Shown here in pieces: positions 26,999 to 38,850 of a stretch of 64,000 bases of DNA. A program made the position numbers and the translations under genes. This stretch comes from Dichotomocladium elegans (lineage: Eukaryota > Mucoromycota > Mucoromycetes > Mucorales > Lichtheimiaceae): contig JAIXMN010000001.1 of assembly GCA_025716815.1 (NCBI GenBank), positions 1,674,001-1,738,000 of the forward strand, written 5' to 3'. Below the pieces are notes generated by a model. The model did no database searches, was not told where the DNA came from, and was given only the letters and a program-made list of their open reading frames with translations. Numbering within the stretch: the stretch's first letter is position 1; each line of letters begins with the position of its first letter.

Positions 26999-27569
26999 AA
27001 AGCAAACAACGAAACGAACAGCGTACATAAAGGAGCAAGCGTCATCATTACATAATCCTACCGACGCGTCGTCATACACTCCTGTCCAGCCACCATCACC
27101 CCGTTTGTTTTTTTATACACATTCATATCTATCTAACGGGACATCAAACGGTTTTTCTTCCCTTTTCATCCCGTAACACGCAAAAAAAAAATCCACCAGC
27201 AAATGCCCCTCCCCACTCGCGCGAAATACGTAGCGTGCCTGCTTATTATTATAAAATAACAAAATCCTCTCGCGTTTAAATATACTTCCATAAGAACACA
27301 AAATAAATAAAAAAAGCCGTCTGGATTAATATCTACGCGTGTAAACAAGCAAAAGAAATAAGCATCCTGTTCCTCTGGCAACAAATGAGGGAACTAAAGG
27401 GCAAAGAATCGATTCCCGCAGCAAGTTGGGAGGAGGGCGAAAAATCTCTTCGTCACGAAAAGCTCCGCAAGTCGTTGTGCTCACTCTCGCTCTCACTCTT
27501 TTTTTTCGGTTCTTAAACTGCATCTCTTTCGTTGCATCACTATACAACCTTCTGTTTGTTCAAATTCCA
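26999..27569. other. Intergenic
   Basis: About 570 bp of AT-rich sequence with A-runs (27180-27190, 27300-27315). No gene recognised. It separates the GT2 3' end from the RBM26-like gene. Confidence 0.4.
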
Positions 27570-29191
27570 ATGGATTTAAATCCCACTGATGCCCAAATCC
27601 TGCGTGAGCGGCTTCCGCAAGCGCTAAGCCAGTTGTAAGTATGACCTGGTTGAATGACATGCAGCTGGTACGGACTGATCTCGCTCACAAAAATCTCTCA
27701 TGAACGTGTCTGTAGCTCCGAGGCTGATCCTGATGCATTAACCGACTTTATTATGATGTTTGTCGGAAGGGAAGGTTCGCGAGAAGAATTAAAGCAGGTG
27801 TTTTGCGAAGAACTTGAAGTTTTTTGCGAAGACAGTACGTTTCGAATGGGAAGAAGAGTGCAAACCGCCGACACGTCCTTATGTTTATTAATGTTCTTCG
27901 TTCTACCCCCGCTAGAAACAAACGAAGCCGTAGAGACATTACTTCAAGTACTTGACGATGTTAAGAGCGGCGCAGCTGCTACCGATTCCACTTTAACGCC
28001 TGCAGCAGTTACAGGAGTAGCAGCAGTGCCACCAGCAGCATCAGAACCAGCGCCATCGCCGTCTCTGCCGTCATCCACGGAGGTTGTGCAGCAGCAAAAC
28101 ACGACTGCAGGGCAAAAGCGCGATAAAGATGATTCTGATGAGGAAGAGGATGACGATGACCGAAATTTCAAGCGTCGCAATGTTAGCAGTACTGCGTCTG
28201 CGACGACCGCCAAAAGCACGGGTGGTGGCGACACGGCTGACCAGCTCGAGCATAAGCGTTCAGGTGAGAAGCGTGGATTATCAAAAGATATGACTGGAGA
28301 GGAACGACCTAAAAAACACATGCGCGGGGCAGATCATAACATGAATCGAGCACAAGAGCAACTCTTTTCTACTTTGCCTTCTCACCTGCGCAGCCGTTTG
28401 GGTCCTTCTGGGTCGCAGCAAGTAACTGACGGCTCTGCTGTTGTAGATAGTCAACAGGCGCCGCGTCGGCGTATTCCCTGTCGCAATTTCGAAGGTAAGC
28501 AGGAGAAGAAAAACGGCGATAACATGACATCATACAAACATAATCCGTCCGTTGTTCTAGAACGTGGCTATTGCGTTTATGGTGATAGGTGTAAATTTGA
28601 CCATGGACAGGAACAAATCACGGTCAGCGATTATTCAAAGATCCAAGCCATCATTGGATCTTCTGGCACGATGCCCATGCCAAACCCGATGATGATGCCT
28701 GGAGGTGGTAATTTTGCTTTTTCTTTTATCGGCTATCGACAGTTTGAAGGCTAATACATAGCACTAATGGTGCAAAAATAGCTGGACAAATGTTTCCTTT
28801 CCCCATGGGCACACCGCCATTCATGACCCCTGCACCGATTGAGGGCCAGTATCGACAACCACAGATGCAGCATCCGCATCAACCTCAACAGCAGCAGCGA
28901 GGCCAGTATCAGAACAAGGCTGATCTCCCTTATACCACCCGCTACAATCCAAACAGCAGCTGCATAGTAGTTGATAAGATCCCTATGGAAGCATGCAACA
29001 TCGAAGCCATCACGAACACGTTTAAAAAATTCGGCACTATTGTGGACATCGCTCTGCAGCCTGAACACTCACGCGCATTCATCGAATTCAAGACGCACGC
29101 CGAAGCGCTGGCCGCTCACTCATGTCCCGACGTTCTATTCAACAACCGATTTGTGAAAGTATTCTGGAAAAAGGAGGATCGCAAAACATAC

Positions 29192-29223
<32 letters not shown>

Positions 29224-29517
29224 ACAACAGCAGAAGCAACAGCGGACATCACCTGATCCTGAGCTCGTTAAGGCACGGGCAGCCGAGCTGGCGAAGGCAC
29301 GAGAAGAACATCAAAAGCAGCTTAGAGAGCGCCTTAGTCAACAGATCGAAGCTAATGAGCGGAAGCAAGCGCTTGCCAAACGCGAGCTGGAATTGGCGAT
29401 GATGAAAGCAAAACTCAAGCATTTGGAAGAAGCGGTAAAAACTTGCAACTTCAGATACATTTGGGATGTGAAGAGAACTAATTATGTGCTTTTTAGAAGA
29501 AGAAAGTTACGCAATAA
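27570..29517 (+). CDS. RBM26/27-like RNA-binding protein (PWI-like, CCCH finger, RRM)
   Basis: Nuclear RNA-binding protein resembling animal RBM26/27 and fission-yeast Rmn1, which act with exosome-adaptor complexes in RNA decay. The N-terminus MDLNPTDAQILRERLPQAL and LTDFIMMFVGREGSREE match the PWI-like domain. After a low-complexity Ser/Asp/Glu region, a CCCH finger is built across an intron: IPCRNFEERGYCVYGDRCKF then DH. Next come a Met/Pro/Gly stretch and an RRM with SCIVVDKIPMEACN and SRAFIEFKTHAEALAA. A poly-Gln run (29190-29235) and a long charged coiled coil follow. The last intron (about 29436-29496) is needed to end in EEAKKKVTQ at TAA 29515-29517. There are about six exons. Confidence 0.85.
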
Positions 29518-29703
29518 ACCTGGCTTGATCTTTTTTTTTTTAAAAAAAAAGTTGATTCGATAAAAGTTATTCACTCAGCCAACAGAGATGAAGATGATGA
29601 TAACCTGATGCTTGTTCTCTCTAAGTTGCATATGTATGTGTATATGTATATGTAAAGGGGATATGTGTATGTACAATAAAAAAGAGATGCCTCTTCGCAA
29701 CAA

Positions 29704-31954
29704 CTACAGACTCATCCTTTTGAACAATGGGAGCAAGTCCGGAGCAGGTCCAAGCGTCAATTCGGCCTGCTGAACCTTCTCTTCCAGCTTGACCATTACC
29801 ATGGACAGGGTGTCGAGCCCGTCTCGAGCCCTCTGAAGCACCTGGGCGACCTTGTCCGTGTCCCGACGTTGAAAATATTCATCGAATTCGATCTCGAGTC
29901 GTGTGAATTCGTTCTCGATCTTTGACCGATGCTTGTCCAACTGGCGCATAAAATCGGAGATGTGGCGCGCGAGCGCCGAACTGTGGCTTGAGTCCACCGA
30001 GGCAGGCGAGGAGGATACCGGCGCCAGCCTGCTGAGCCTAGCGAGAGCCTGCGTGACGCGATCGCCGAGATCGGTGTACTGGTTGTGCAGTGTCATGTAT
30101 TGGTCCATGGTATCCGACCGCTGCGCGACAGAAAGCTGCAGCCACCGCGTATTTTCCTGCACAAGCTGATCAACCTGCTCCTGGAGCCGCGCAGCCTTCG
30201 CTTCCATGGCCCGCTCGCGCTGCTCAAATTCGGCTTGGGTTTTCCTCAGGTTATCCTGGAGCCGCGTGATCTGGTTGTACAGCGCGGCACGGTCCTCTTG
30301 CTGATCCGGCAATGATGCCGGCGAGGTCGGTGAAGGCGGTAAGCACGTCTTTTGCAATTCTTTCTCTGCTGCCATAATCCGCCGCTCCTGATCTTCCATC
30401 ACAATCTCATACTGAGCAATGATGCGTTGCTGATCCTCTAATTCCGCATCGGCATGGTGCAGTGCAGCACGCGCCATCGCAAGCTGGGACTCCAAGGACG
30501 ATATGGTCTTTTCATACTCTTCAATCACAGGTTCCGCAAAATGCTGAAAATCGCTGAAACGTCCATATCGAGCCTCAGAGTCAAGTTGCCTCGTTTCTTC
30601 GCATTGGCGACAAAGGTCTGCCACTGGTGCGCTTTGCTGCTGCTGCTGCAGGTTAGGCACCGACTTGGTATTGAGGAGGTCGGCCACCATGCCTCGGAGC
30701 ATCTCAATATTGTCGGTGATCATCCATTCTGCCACCTGCTCGGTCTTATTCTTTATATGCCGAGCTCGACTGGCGTACTGCAGGGTGTTGACAGTCTCGG
30801 AAAGATTCGACTCGGTAGGGCTCACGCAGGCAATCATGAGGGTCTGACTGTTCCCGCCGAGCGAATCTTGCAAGAGCCGCGTGAGCTTAGAGTCGCGGTA
30901 GGGCACATGCGGCAGACCCTTCGTCAAAACTGAAATCACATTGCCTAGCGCAAGTAGCCCCGCATTGATACTAATTCCTTCTCTCCGGCGGTCGCCCTGC
31001 GCAGCCGTGCGCTTCAGTCGCTCGGACCCGGCCAGATCAACAAAGTGCAGTTTCGATTTCGTCGCGGCCCCCGCTTTGTGATCTTGGTGTGATCGGCGCA
31101 AGGTCAACGTGAGGATGGCATGCGATCGAGATGATTTTTCGTTCATGTCTGTTGCTCCGGTGGCCCTGTTCCGCGTGCCCTGCTGCAGAAGCTGGAGCAC
31201 GTCCGCTGCGCGCTTGACCGGAAGTTCCTTCACCCCCGCAAGGGACAGTTGGCCCTTGACGTCCTCGCGGATGGTGATGGGCGGTCGCTCCGATACCGGG
31301 CTCGGGTTGAGCAGGTCAACGAGTTCCTCGTTGTATATCTCAATAAAAGAAACCTTGACTTGCGCATCATCGAGAAGGCTGAAGAGGAGCGATACAGCGC
31401 GAGGCACAATCCCCTCATGCTCGGATAGGCCTTCTTCGCCTGCACCGGTCGCTCTTGTTGATGCTGTTCCCATTGTGTAAGTCTTTCCGGATGAGGTCTG
31501 GCCCTAATAAGAGTGCATCGTTCAGTCCCTCCTCCTCCTCCTCCTTTAATGGTATCCTCCCCCGCCCACACATTGAATTTACGTAGGCAAGAATAGTGAC
31601 ATTGTAGCCTAAATGATTGCATTCAGTTTGGTTTCACACAAGCGCGCGCGCCTACGCACGGATATCCAACCCCCCACGAAACTCACCTTCCACAAACGTT
31701 CGCACAAGTTTTTCGCCGACAGACGAAAAAATCTCGTCCTGAGTACTGGACGGCCGGAACACATGGTCAAATTGAAAAGACTTGTTGAACTGTGAAACAA
31801 CATGGACCGTCTTGTCCTGCACGCGTAGGACATCGTCTTCGGAAAGCATCGCGAAACGGGGCTGAGCGCGATCCTGATCTGTCAGGGGACGAATGCGCAG
31901 CGCTACAATGACAATGGTATTAACTCCTCTATTCGTGCTACAAATGTCTCTCAC
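29704..31954 (-). CDS. Kinesin motor, kinesin-4-like
   Basis: N-terminal motor protein. Motor motifs in order: VALRIRPL, FQFDHVFRPSSTQDEIF, YNVTILAYGQTSSGKTYTMG (P-loop, made from a 26-nt exon at about 31591-31616 joined to the main exon), NEKSSRSHAILTL (switch I) and HFVDLAGSERLKRT (switch II). RREGISINAGLLALGNVIS is typical of the kinesin-4 group (KIF4/KIF21 relatives). The rest, from about residue 340 on, is heptad-rich coiled coil. No WD40 tail is present, and length is about 690 aa. The main exon is 29704-31473 or slightly longer. The first exon is uncertain: ATG at 31954 is used here, but a short upstream exon spliced before ALRIRPL is possible. Kinesin-4 motors act on microtubule-end dynamics and transport. 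Confidence 0.88.
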
Positions 31955-32522
31955 TGCACATGCCTACTTGCACTGCTGTGTTAGAAGCCCGGCTTTCCCT
32001 CGTCATAATAACAAAAAAAATGAGCGCAAGATAAGAAGAGAGAAAATAAAACAGAGTGAAGAAGCAGGCCAGCAGCTGCTCCTCCTCTTTCTCCCCCCCC
32101 CTGGACGCACATAAACGTGCACGCGCGCCGGAGGATTAAGTGATATTCTCAACATCAAAGCATTACCCCAACTCAGCTCAAGTAAGAATAGTATCCGCAT
32201 CCTGCTGGATCACGTTTCGTGTCCAGTTCATCCTCAACATTATGTGTTGCTATCCAATGCAAAGGAATACACTCGCCTTTGAGCATCCAGCACGATGACA
32301 TGGTTCTTCGTGAGTAGTTCATATTTACAAAGACTGCAAGCATGACTAGCGATGATATTCTTCTCTTTTTTCCCTCGGTTGGGACCTTTTGGGGGTCAAG
32401 GACACGCTAGTGTCCGGGGGATGCGCTGGTAAGCAGTTATCCCATGGGATGAATGCTGTCTTTTCCTGCATTGTCTGTCAATACGCAAGTAGTTCAGAGC
32501 ACCTCATTTGTATCGCTGAGAT
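31955..32522. other. Intergenic between two minus-strand genes
   Basis: This contains a C-rich run (32089-32101) and the presumed promoter of the kinesin gene. No gene recognised. A missing first exon of the kinesin could lie here. Confidence 0.35.
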
Positions 32523-34770
32523 TTATCCAGGAGTCCCTAAAGTATGCGCCGCATTAAGTTCTGCCGCGCCCTCCACCCCTTCCCATCGCAATAGGACTTG
32601 CGGCCATTCCTTTACATGTTCATCGAGAAGCGTTCTGAGCTGTTTTCTTGAAAACCGTGTATCAGGTGGGATCTCGTTCATGTCGATCACCTGCATGTAT
32701 CCGGAATGAGAATGATTACTTGGGGATGCGTCAGATCGATATACCTCATAGCGGAGTATTTTTTCCCAGAGAGTTGTATGAGACTTTAGCATAGAAACGA
32801 TCTCTTCACGAGTCGAACAAGCACCGGGTTCCATATCTGAACACATGTCTTTGCTGTGATTCGTACTACCATCGTCCAGACACTTGCTGCTCCATATTTG
32901 ACTCAGAAGCCGAACAACTTGGCTGCGTGTGCCTGTTTTTAATCCGTATTCCTCTGCAAAATACTTTGTATACGTTGGGGGGGAGGGCGCACGCGCGCGC
33001 GGAGAGCATTAGCTGCAAAAACAAAGAAAGAGGCACATCCTACGTACATTCAACTCCTTATCAGTTAAACAATCGGGATCGTATATTTCAAGGCCGTCTT
33101 GAAGAAGCACGGACTGTTCTGTTATATTCTCGCGCATATCTGATGGTGCTTCAGGATAACAATCGGCAATAGAACCGTCGTCTGACGAACCACCCTTCGA
33201 ATCATCCACGTCCGAAGCAGAATGAGCATATGCCGCATCCAGCAAGATGGGGTCTTGTGAGGCTTTATGCGCACCGTCTGGTTGAGAATGATTGCTCGAG
33301 ACGCGTTCGACAGTGGCTGCAGTGGGTATATCACTTATAGCAGGTAAACCGGCAAGGTATGGATGATTTGCGACCGTGTCGAGTATGCAAATGAAGCGGG
33401 CAAAACGGACATCAAGCTCCGTCAGCTGGTCGATGGCTAATAAGGTATTCCTGCTCTCGGTGTATTCTTCATAAATGGAATAGTGCGCAATGCCTCGCTC
33501 AGATGACTTTGGCACAAAACAGTTAACGTTGCGCGTTATCTCTCCTTTGGATACCTACCCTGTTCTCGTAGAGGAAGTCATGCAGAGCATCCGCCTGACG
33601 CTCATTTAACATGAATCGCTTATTGCTGCTGCTGCTGCCCCCCACAGATACAGAAGGTAAAGTGCACAAGTGATATACATCGATATGACAGTTGAAAAGG
33701 ACTTTTTCGAGAATATGCAGGACCTGCTTCCGCCTGTTCAGATCAGCTGCAATTTCTTTGCCCGCCTTTATGAGCGGATCGTCAGGATATGGAGGCGGAA
33801 TGACACGACCAAGGACCACCTGACGGAAATACTCGTCGTCGGCAAAGGTATCACCATCGGCGGCATCCACCTTGATGGCGCCACTATCACTGGTACATGG
33901 TAGCATGTCATGGTCATCCGCATGCATGTCGTTTGATGAGGAGCCCAGGTCGTGCTGAGCTTTTGTGAAGAACATCCCCATGGTTGAGGATGGCTTATTG
34001 CTACTGTCGCCATCTGAATACTCATATTCCTTCCAGACGGCTGGATTATTTTCGTTGTTCGTGGCGAACTTATCCCGATGCGGTCCAACAGCGATAGTGC
34101 AGTTGCGATCGTGGTCTTCTCCATTCGACTGTGAACCATTACTCTGCTGACGTTCAACGGGAGACCCATCTTTTAAGGAAGATAAAAAGAAAGTGCAGTT
34201 ATCATCGGTGTCTTCATCATCAACAATTATGATTTCGTTCGGTGGAGACGATGTGGTGACGTGCCTCTCATTATGGATCTGCATACTACTGATAGACAGC
34301 TGTAGTTCGCTTTGTTTCTGTGCAGAAAGCCCTTCCTCGATCAGTGGGGATCCAGTAATACGACCATAGTCGCTGTCGTCGTCTGATATTGTCAAGTCTA
34401 TGTCCACGGCTGTATCCATCCACAGCGCTGATTTGACAGCTGCGGATGCGTTTTTGGTGCCGTGCTTTATCAAGGCACTGAGCGAGATGTCCCCTGCTGC
34501 TGCGCACTTCCTAAGGTGCGCCGCCTTCTCCTTCATAGTCGCTCCCGAAAACGCAGGAGCGCTCTTGCATACCGGACATGATATTCGCGTACCAAATGTT
34601 TCGTCCAAACACGGCCGCTCGTCGCACAACTTTAGGAGGCAGCTTTCGAGGTGATCTGACAAATGTGCCTCGTCGAGAGATGCATCGCAAATTGGACATT
34701 GTGTCTGGTAGTAGTCAAGTGTCCGTTGCTTTTTGGCGTAGCGTGAATCAAGCAAATTGCCATTGGTCAT
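32523..34770 (-). CDS. SLX4: SLX4, scaffold subunit of the SLX1-SLX4 structure-specific endonuclease, with tandem UBZ4-like fingers
   Basis: Nuclear scaffold that binds SLX1 and other nucleases to resolve branched DNA. Three exons: 34770 to about 33556, about 33506 to 33044, and about 32964 to 32523. The N-terminus carries CPICDASLDEAHLSDHLESC, an exact C-x2-C-x11-H-x3-C UBZ4 pattern, then a second finger starting CPVCKSAPAFSG and ending HLRKC. The middle is acidic and disordered. The C-terminal part has EYGLKTGTRSQVVRLLSQIW, the SAP-like segment of SLX4, followed by TLWEKILRYEVY and FSRKQLRTLLDEH, matching the SLX1-binding C-terminal domain. The splices AGG|TCA and AAT|GAA keep frame, the latter using a CAGAG acceptor. 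Length is about 700 aa. The partner SLX1 is not in the window. Confidence 0.85.
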
Positions 34771-36247
34771 GATTAAAGCCTTATTCTCGCTCGCGCTCGG
34801 ACGCTCCCCGATTTATATCCGCAGCCTTTTTTTTTTTACCAAGTTGCTGGTATTGAATTGGATGTCGTAGGTTGTGTGCAATTTCATGCAAGCAACTTTT
34901 GTCCATTTCATCCAAAGAAACGCGGCGAAATGGACATAAAAGTATTGTCATATGCGATGATGCCACTGGAGATAAGATCATGAGTCTGGACATCTTGCCC
35001 CGTATCATCTTTTTATTAAACTTGGACTCCCGGTTTTAGCCGCAGAGTATCCACAATGAAGATTCCAACAGGCTTCTAAGTCTATCCTCTCCATGTATAT
35101 CCTGGTATGTGGCAGCTTCGCTGATATCTGCGCAGCATACTCTGGATAAATATTCAGTACATACCTTGACAAAGCCATAGTCGATTCACCGGACGAGAAG
35201 TTTAGATGACTGCATCTGATTCTCATGGACAATGATAGGCGTCCATCGTCATGTCGCTCGATTATCTGATGGCTGTTTTTTCCTGAAGTCGAGCTCCCAT
35301 ATGACGCGCCCACCGCAAGGAAAGGTCCCCATTCGGGTTGCCAAGCATTTGCAGCCCTCAATTTGATTCTAGATCGCGCTCTTTTGAGGCACGGCCAAAG
35401 TCGAAAGCAATCGCGTGCTTCTTCTGAGGACTGGCTGTTTCATTAAGCAGTGTCTTCAGCTATCGATCGCTTCGGTACGCGATACGTGTTGCTCCTCTCC
35501 CCCATTGTAACCATTTCGATGACCATCGATACATTGCCCTGAAAAGAATTATCGACAACAGTCTGCTCATGAATGCTGCACCCCGGGGGGAGATGGATTC
35601 TGCGAATTCATCAAGGGAGAAGAGCTGGATGGCAGGAATGCGTTGACCAACATTCATTTTGGCGCGCACGTCAGTGAGCGGTACGTTCGATGTTTTGAGA
35701 CATGCTGACTGGGAACAAGTATTGACGTGAACGAGCCCTGCTCAGGAACCGGAGTCGCTATGAATTTAGTGGCTTAGATGAAGCTTCCTTATACGCGAGC
35801 AACTTGCCCCCCAAAAGCAAAATCCACGTGATTCAAGACGAATTTTTGAGCGAAGGAAAGAAAATGCGTTGGCATCTTGAGTTGCCAACCGAGAAGGGAT
35901 TCGAATGGATTGGACCAATCACCTTGTACAATTGAGAGACGAGAAGATCACTTCTTTATAGCTACCCCATGCCTCTTAATTTTTGGTCATTATCGATTCT
36001 TTATTCCTCTCTACTCTTGCTTATGACAGCTGACCAGAGCTGCTCAATTGGATTCAGTTCAGAAGACAATGGAGGAGGATAAAGCAAAGAAGACCAACCA
36101 CCAGACACAGACGCCCTTTAATAAAAATTTCGGGGCTTTTTTTTCTTGGTGGGTGGGGTGAATTCCCTCACCCCCAAGGAGGTGCAATTTGTATTGTCGG
36201 CAACAAGCGTATTCCCGAACTCCCTCCCCCTTTTATATCTCTTTGCG
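34771..36247. other. Decayed coding fragments, no intact gene
   Basis: Protein-like pieces occur on both strands. The longest is a 118-codon minus-strand open stretch (35005-35361, including STMALSRYVLNIYPEYAAQI). A minus-strand piece at 35460-35669 contains RIPAIQLFSLDEFAESISPR. A plus-strand tail near 35814-35935 reads KIHVIQDEFLSEGKKMRWHL and ends at TGA. No family was recognised and no consistent exon chain was found. The eL27 promoter lies in the last few hundred bases. Confidence 0.3.
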
Positions 36248-36992
36248 ATGGTCAAATTCATCAAGGCTGGCAAAGTAGGTAGCATGGATGATCAATGTGG
36301 GCAAATAGATGATCACGGATGAAAACGAACGAATGACATAAATGGGTGGATGGATGAATGAATGGATGGGTGGACGAACACAAGCATGCACTGGGAAACG
36401 AAACCATGGATTGCATTTTTTATTGACATACTCCACGCATCACCATTAGGTCGTTGTTCTCTTGCAGGGTCGTTATGCCGGCAAGAAGGCCGTTGTTGTT
36501 CGCAGTACGTAACATGCAATGGTTCATGACGGACCGGTCGCGCATTATGAGCCTTCAATTTCGCATTTAACGCTTTCTCTCTCTCAAAAAAAAAGACCAC
36601 GACGAAGGCACCAAGGACAGACCTTACGGTTACGCCGTTGTTGCTGGCGTTGAGCGCTCTCCTTTGAAGGTGACCCGTGCCATGGGCAAGAAGAAGGTCG
36701 CCAAGCGTTCGCGCGTCACGCCCTTCATCAAGATTATCAACTACAATCACATGATGCCTACTCGTTATGCTTTGGATTTGGAGGCCATCAAGGGCACCGT
36801 TTCCGCCGAGACTTTCAAGGATCCCACTCAGCGTGTCGAGACCAAGAAGGTAATTGTGTTTTTTTTGCTTTATAAAGTAGGGGGCATGGTTTGCTAAGAA
36901 CGGGCTATGGATGTTAGGTCATCAAGAAGCTCTTCGAGGAGCGCTATCAGACCGGCAAGAACAAGTGGTTCTTCAACAAGCTGAGATTCTAG
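36248..36992 (+). CDS. RPL27: 60S ribosomal protein eL27
   Basis: Component of the large ribosomal subunit. Four exons: 36248-36274, 36450-36504, 36596-36849 and 36918-36992. They total 411 nt, or 136 aa, matching the usual length. The joined protein starts [20 protein letters not shown] and contains [18 protein letters not shown] and [19 protein letters not shown]. It ends [19 protein letters not shown], the conserved eL27 C-terminus. The first exon holds only nine codons, and intron 1 (175 nt) contains a GGATGAATGAATGG-type short repeat at about 36340-36380. High expression is expected. Confidence 0.96.
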
Positions 36993-37558
36993 GTCGTCCT
37001 CGTTTTACATGCTTGATTAAAACAAACCATTGAAGACGAAGCTGTGATAGACATTTCCCAGAATCAAAATCGGCATTTGCCAATGCCTTCTGTGTGCAAA
37101 GTGACGGAAATATTCGCGCAAGGCCCTTGCCAACGTCCGAGCCTGCAAAAATCACGTCAGCTTGTCCGGGCCTGTTGATCTCTTTTTTTTTTTCTATACG
37201 CATTGTCAACCTTTTGAAATGGGCAATCGATTTCTTTGTGATGGACATGGGTCCTCTGGCTGATGAGCATGGTTGCCTTGAGCCTGTGGGTTAGGTCGTG
37301 GATAAGGGCACATGCCCTCTCTTCAACATATTGTTACCGCCTCACAAGGAGTGCCTGCATAGTCTCCTGTAACTCTGATGTTGTTTGCTATCCGTGGTCC
37401 CGAGGCGAAAAGGATACAGTCCTTACCGATTTTTTTTTTTTGCTTTTAAGAAAAAAGGGGAAACTACCACGCACAGAAACTATTGTTCTTGCACCGTTTT
37501 CCCAAAATTAGAGTCAAGGCTCTAGCCATTCTGAAGTCGCGTCTGCCCATAAATCTTT
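36993..37558. other. eL27 downstream region, no gene seen
   Basis: 3' flank of eL27 with T-runs at 37182-37192 and 37431-37441. No protein similarity was recognised. It ends at the Tc1 relic that abuts the truncated hydrolase. Confidence 0.35.
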
Positions 37559-37584
37559 ACGCGTGATGAAAAAGCAGGTGTCGC

Positions 37585-37690
37585 ATGCATCGAGTCTCGA
37601 GGATATCGATGGGCCTATCTTCCATCCTATTTGCCTGAAGTGTGAAGAGTAAAGTAAGCGAGAAACGTGCTACACGTCAGAAGAATTCAC
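37585..37690 (+). mobile_element. Tc1/mariner relic fragment (copy III)
   Basis: One frame reads CIESRGYRWAYLPSYLPEV, matching the third-catalytic-residue region of copy I (SRGYQSVYLPSY) at about 9080. At the DNA level TCGAGGATATC and ATCTTCCATCCTATT are shared with copy I. It then continues into a decayed Val-Lys-Ser/Lys segment (GTGAAGAGTAAAGTAAGCGAG). Its internal deletion differs from that in copy I, so the two decayed independently. Confidence 0.6.
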
Positions 37691-37750
37691 TTTTTTTTGA
37701 TTCTCACTTGTTTCTTTTTGTCTATCTATTGTACGTACCCGTTAACGCAG

Positions 37751-38850
37751 ACGGCTGGGTGGATAATGCCCTGGACACAATCCAGGTCATTGAAACGCTC
37801 GAACTCAAAAAGACCCATTCCAAAGTGATTGGCGTCGGCCACAGTTTCGGTGGATCTTCTATGTAAATAGATTACAGACCTAGTGGTTGGCGAAGAGTTA
37901 GGTTCTAACGGAATCAAGGATTATTGCCGAGTTTCTCTATCCAAACACATTCGATGGACTCTGCATTCTGGAGGCGGTCATCCACAATAATAGCGTACCC
38001 CGGCAAAATTGGATCAATTTTCCTCCGATTAAAATGACCCTCCAGCGTCGCGATACCTGGCCAAACCGGTATAGATAAAAACGATTTCTGTCTATCGAAG
38101 GGGAGTTTTTTTTTTCTTAACAAGGACTTTTTTTCTTCTTTTTCACATAATATAGTGAAGCATGTTTCAAGTCGTTCAATGGCAGGCCTTTCTGGAAGGA
38201 TTTCCACCCGGAAGCGTTGCAGAACTATGTGGTATCCATTTGAACATCATAGAGAAAGAGCGACAATAAGAGGGCGCTCGCTTTGTCTATTGAGGCTCCT
38301 CGTCATTGATCTAAATGACATGTGTCTACTTAGAATTATGGCCTGTATGAAGACTCGGATGGTACTGTCAAGCTAAAATGTCCCAAAGAACAAGAATATG
38401 TAAGATGCGTCTATAGTAAACCCTGCGGCTCTTGCACTGACTATTAAAGTATATCAACAGCTCGTGTATTTAGACGGTCACCTTAGCTCGACTGTCACCT
38501 ATCACGGCCTCAAGACTGTCACGATCCCTGTCCACATGGTCCACGCCAGGTCGTCATCTTTGTAAGAGTACCATCCAATAAGGGACGTAAACGAATTAAG
38601 CTCATTCTCATGAGTTACATAGCACCGACCCTGCCACTGCTACTACCATCAAGAACCTTTCTCCTTCAATCACAAGTGCAACTGTCGATGGCTCACATGT
38701 AGTTGTTCTCGAGAACCCCGATAGCCTGGGTAAGTGATTCTGCTCTGATCGATAATGGACCTAAAGCATTCATCATGCTGATTTATATCCTCAGTGCCTG
38801 AGATTGTCTATCTAACCAACCGGGTTTTGTCAACTCACGCCAAATTATAA
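37751..38850 (+). pseudogene. Alpha/beta hydrolase, 5'-truncated (C-terminal part intact)
   Basis: Seven exon blocks join cleanly: 37751-37862, 37910-38070, about 38155-38232, about 38334-38400, about 38460-38562, about 38624-38730 and about 38797-38850. The joined sequence has no stop until TAA. It contains the nucleophile elbow GVGHSFGGSSM, then IIAEFLYPNTFDGLCILEAV, FWKDFHPEALQNYV, VTIPVHMVHARSSS and GSHVVVLENPDS, which carries the likely catalytic His. The family needs roughly 100 or more N-terminal residues (oxyanion-hole strand and first half of the fold) before this. Nothing like them is found upstream; instead a Tc1 relic ends about 60 bp before. It is most likely a truncated gene, although an undetected upstream exon cannot be excluded. 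Confidence 0.7.

Noticed and set aside
30454..30933. 159-aa plus-strand frame inside the kinesin gene
   Set aside because: It lies wholly within the kinesin coding exon on the opposite strand and has no independent features.
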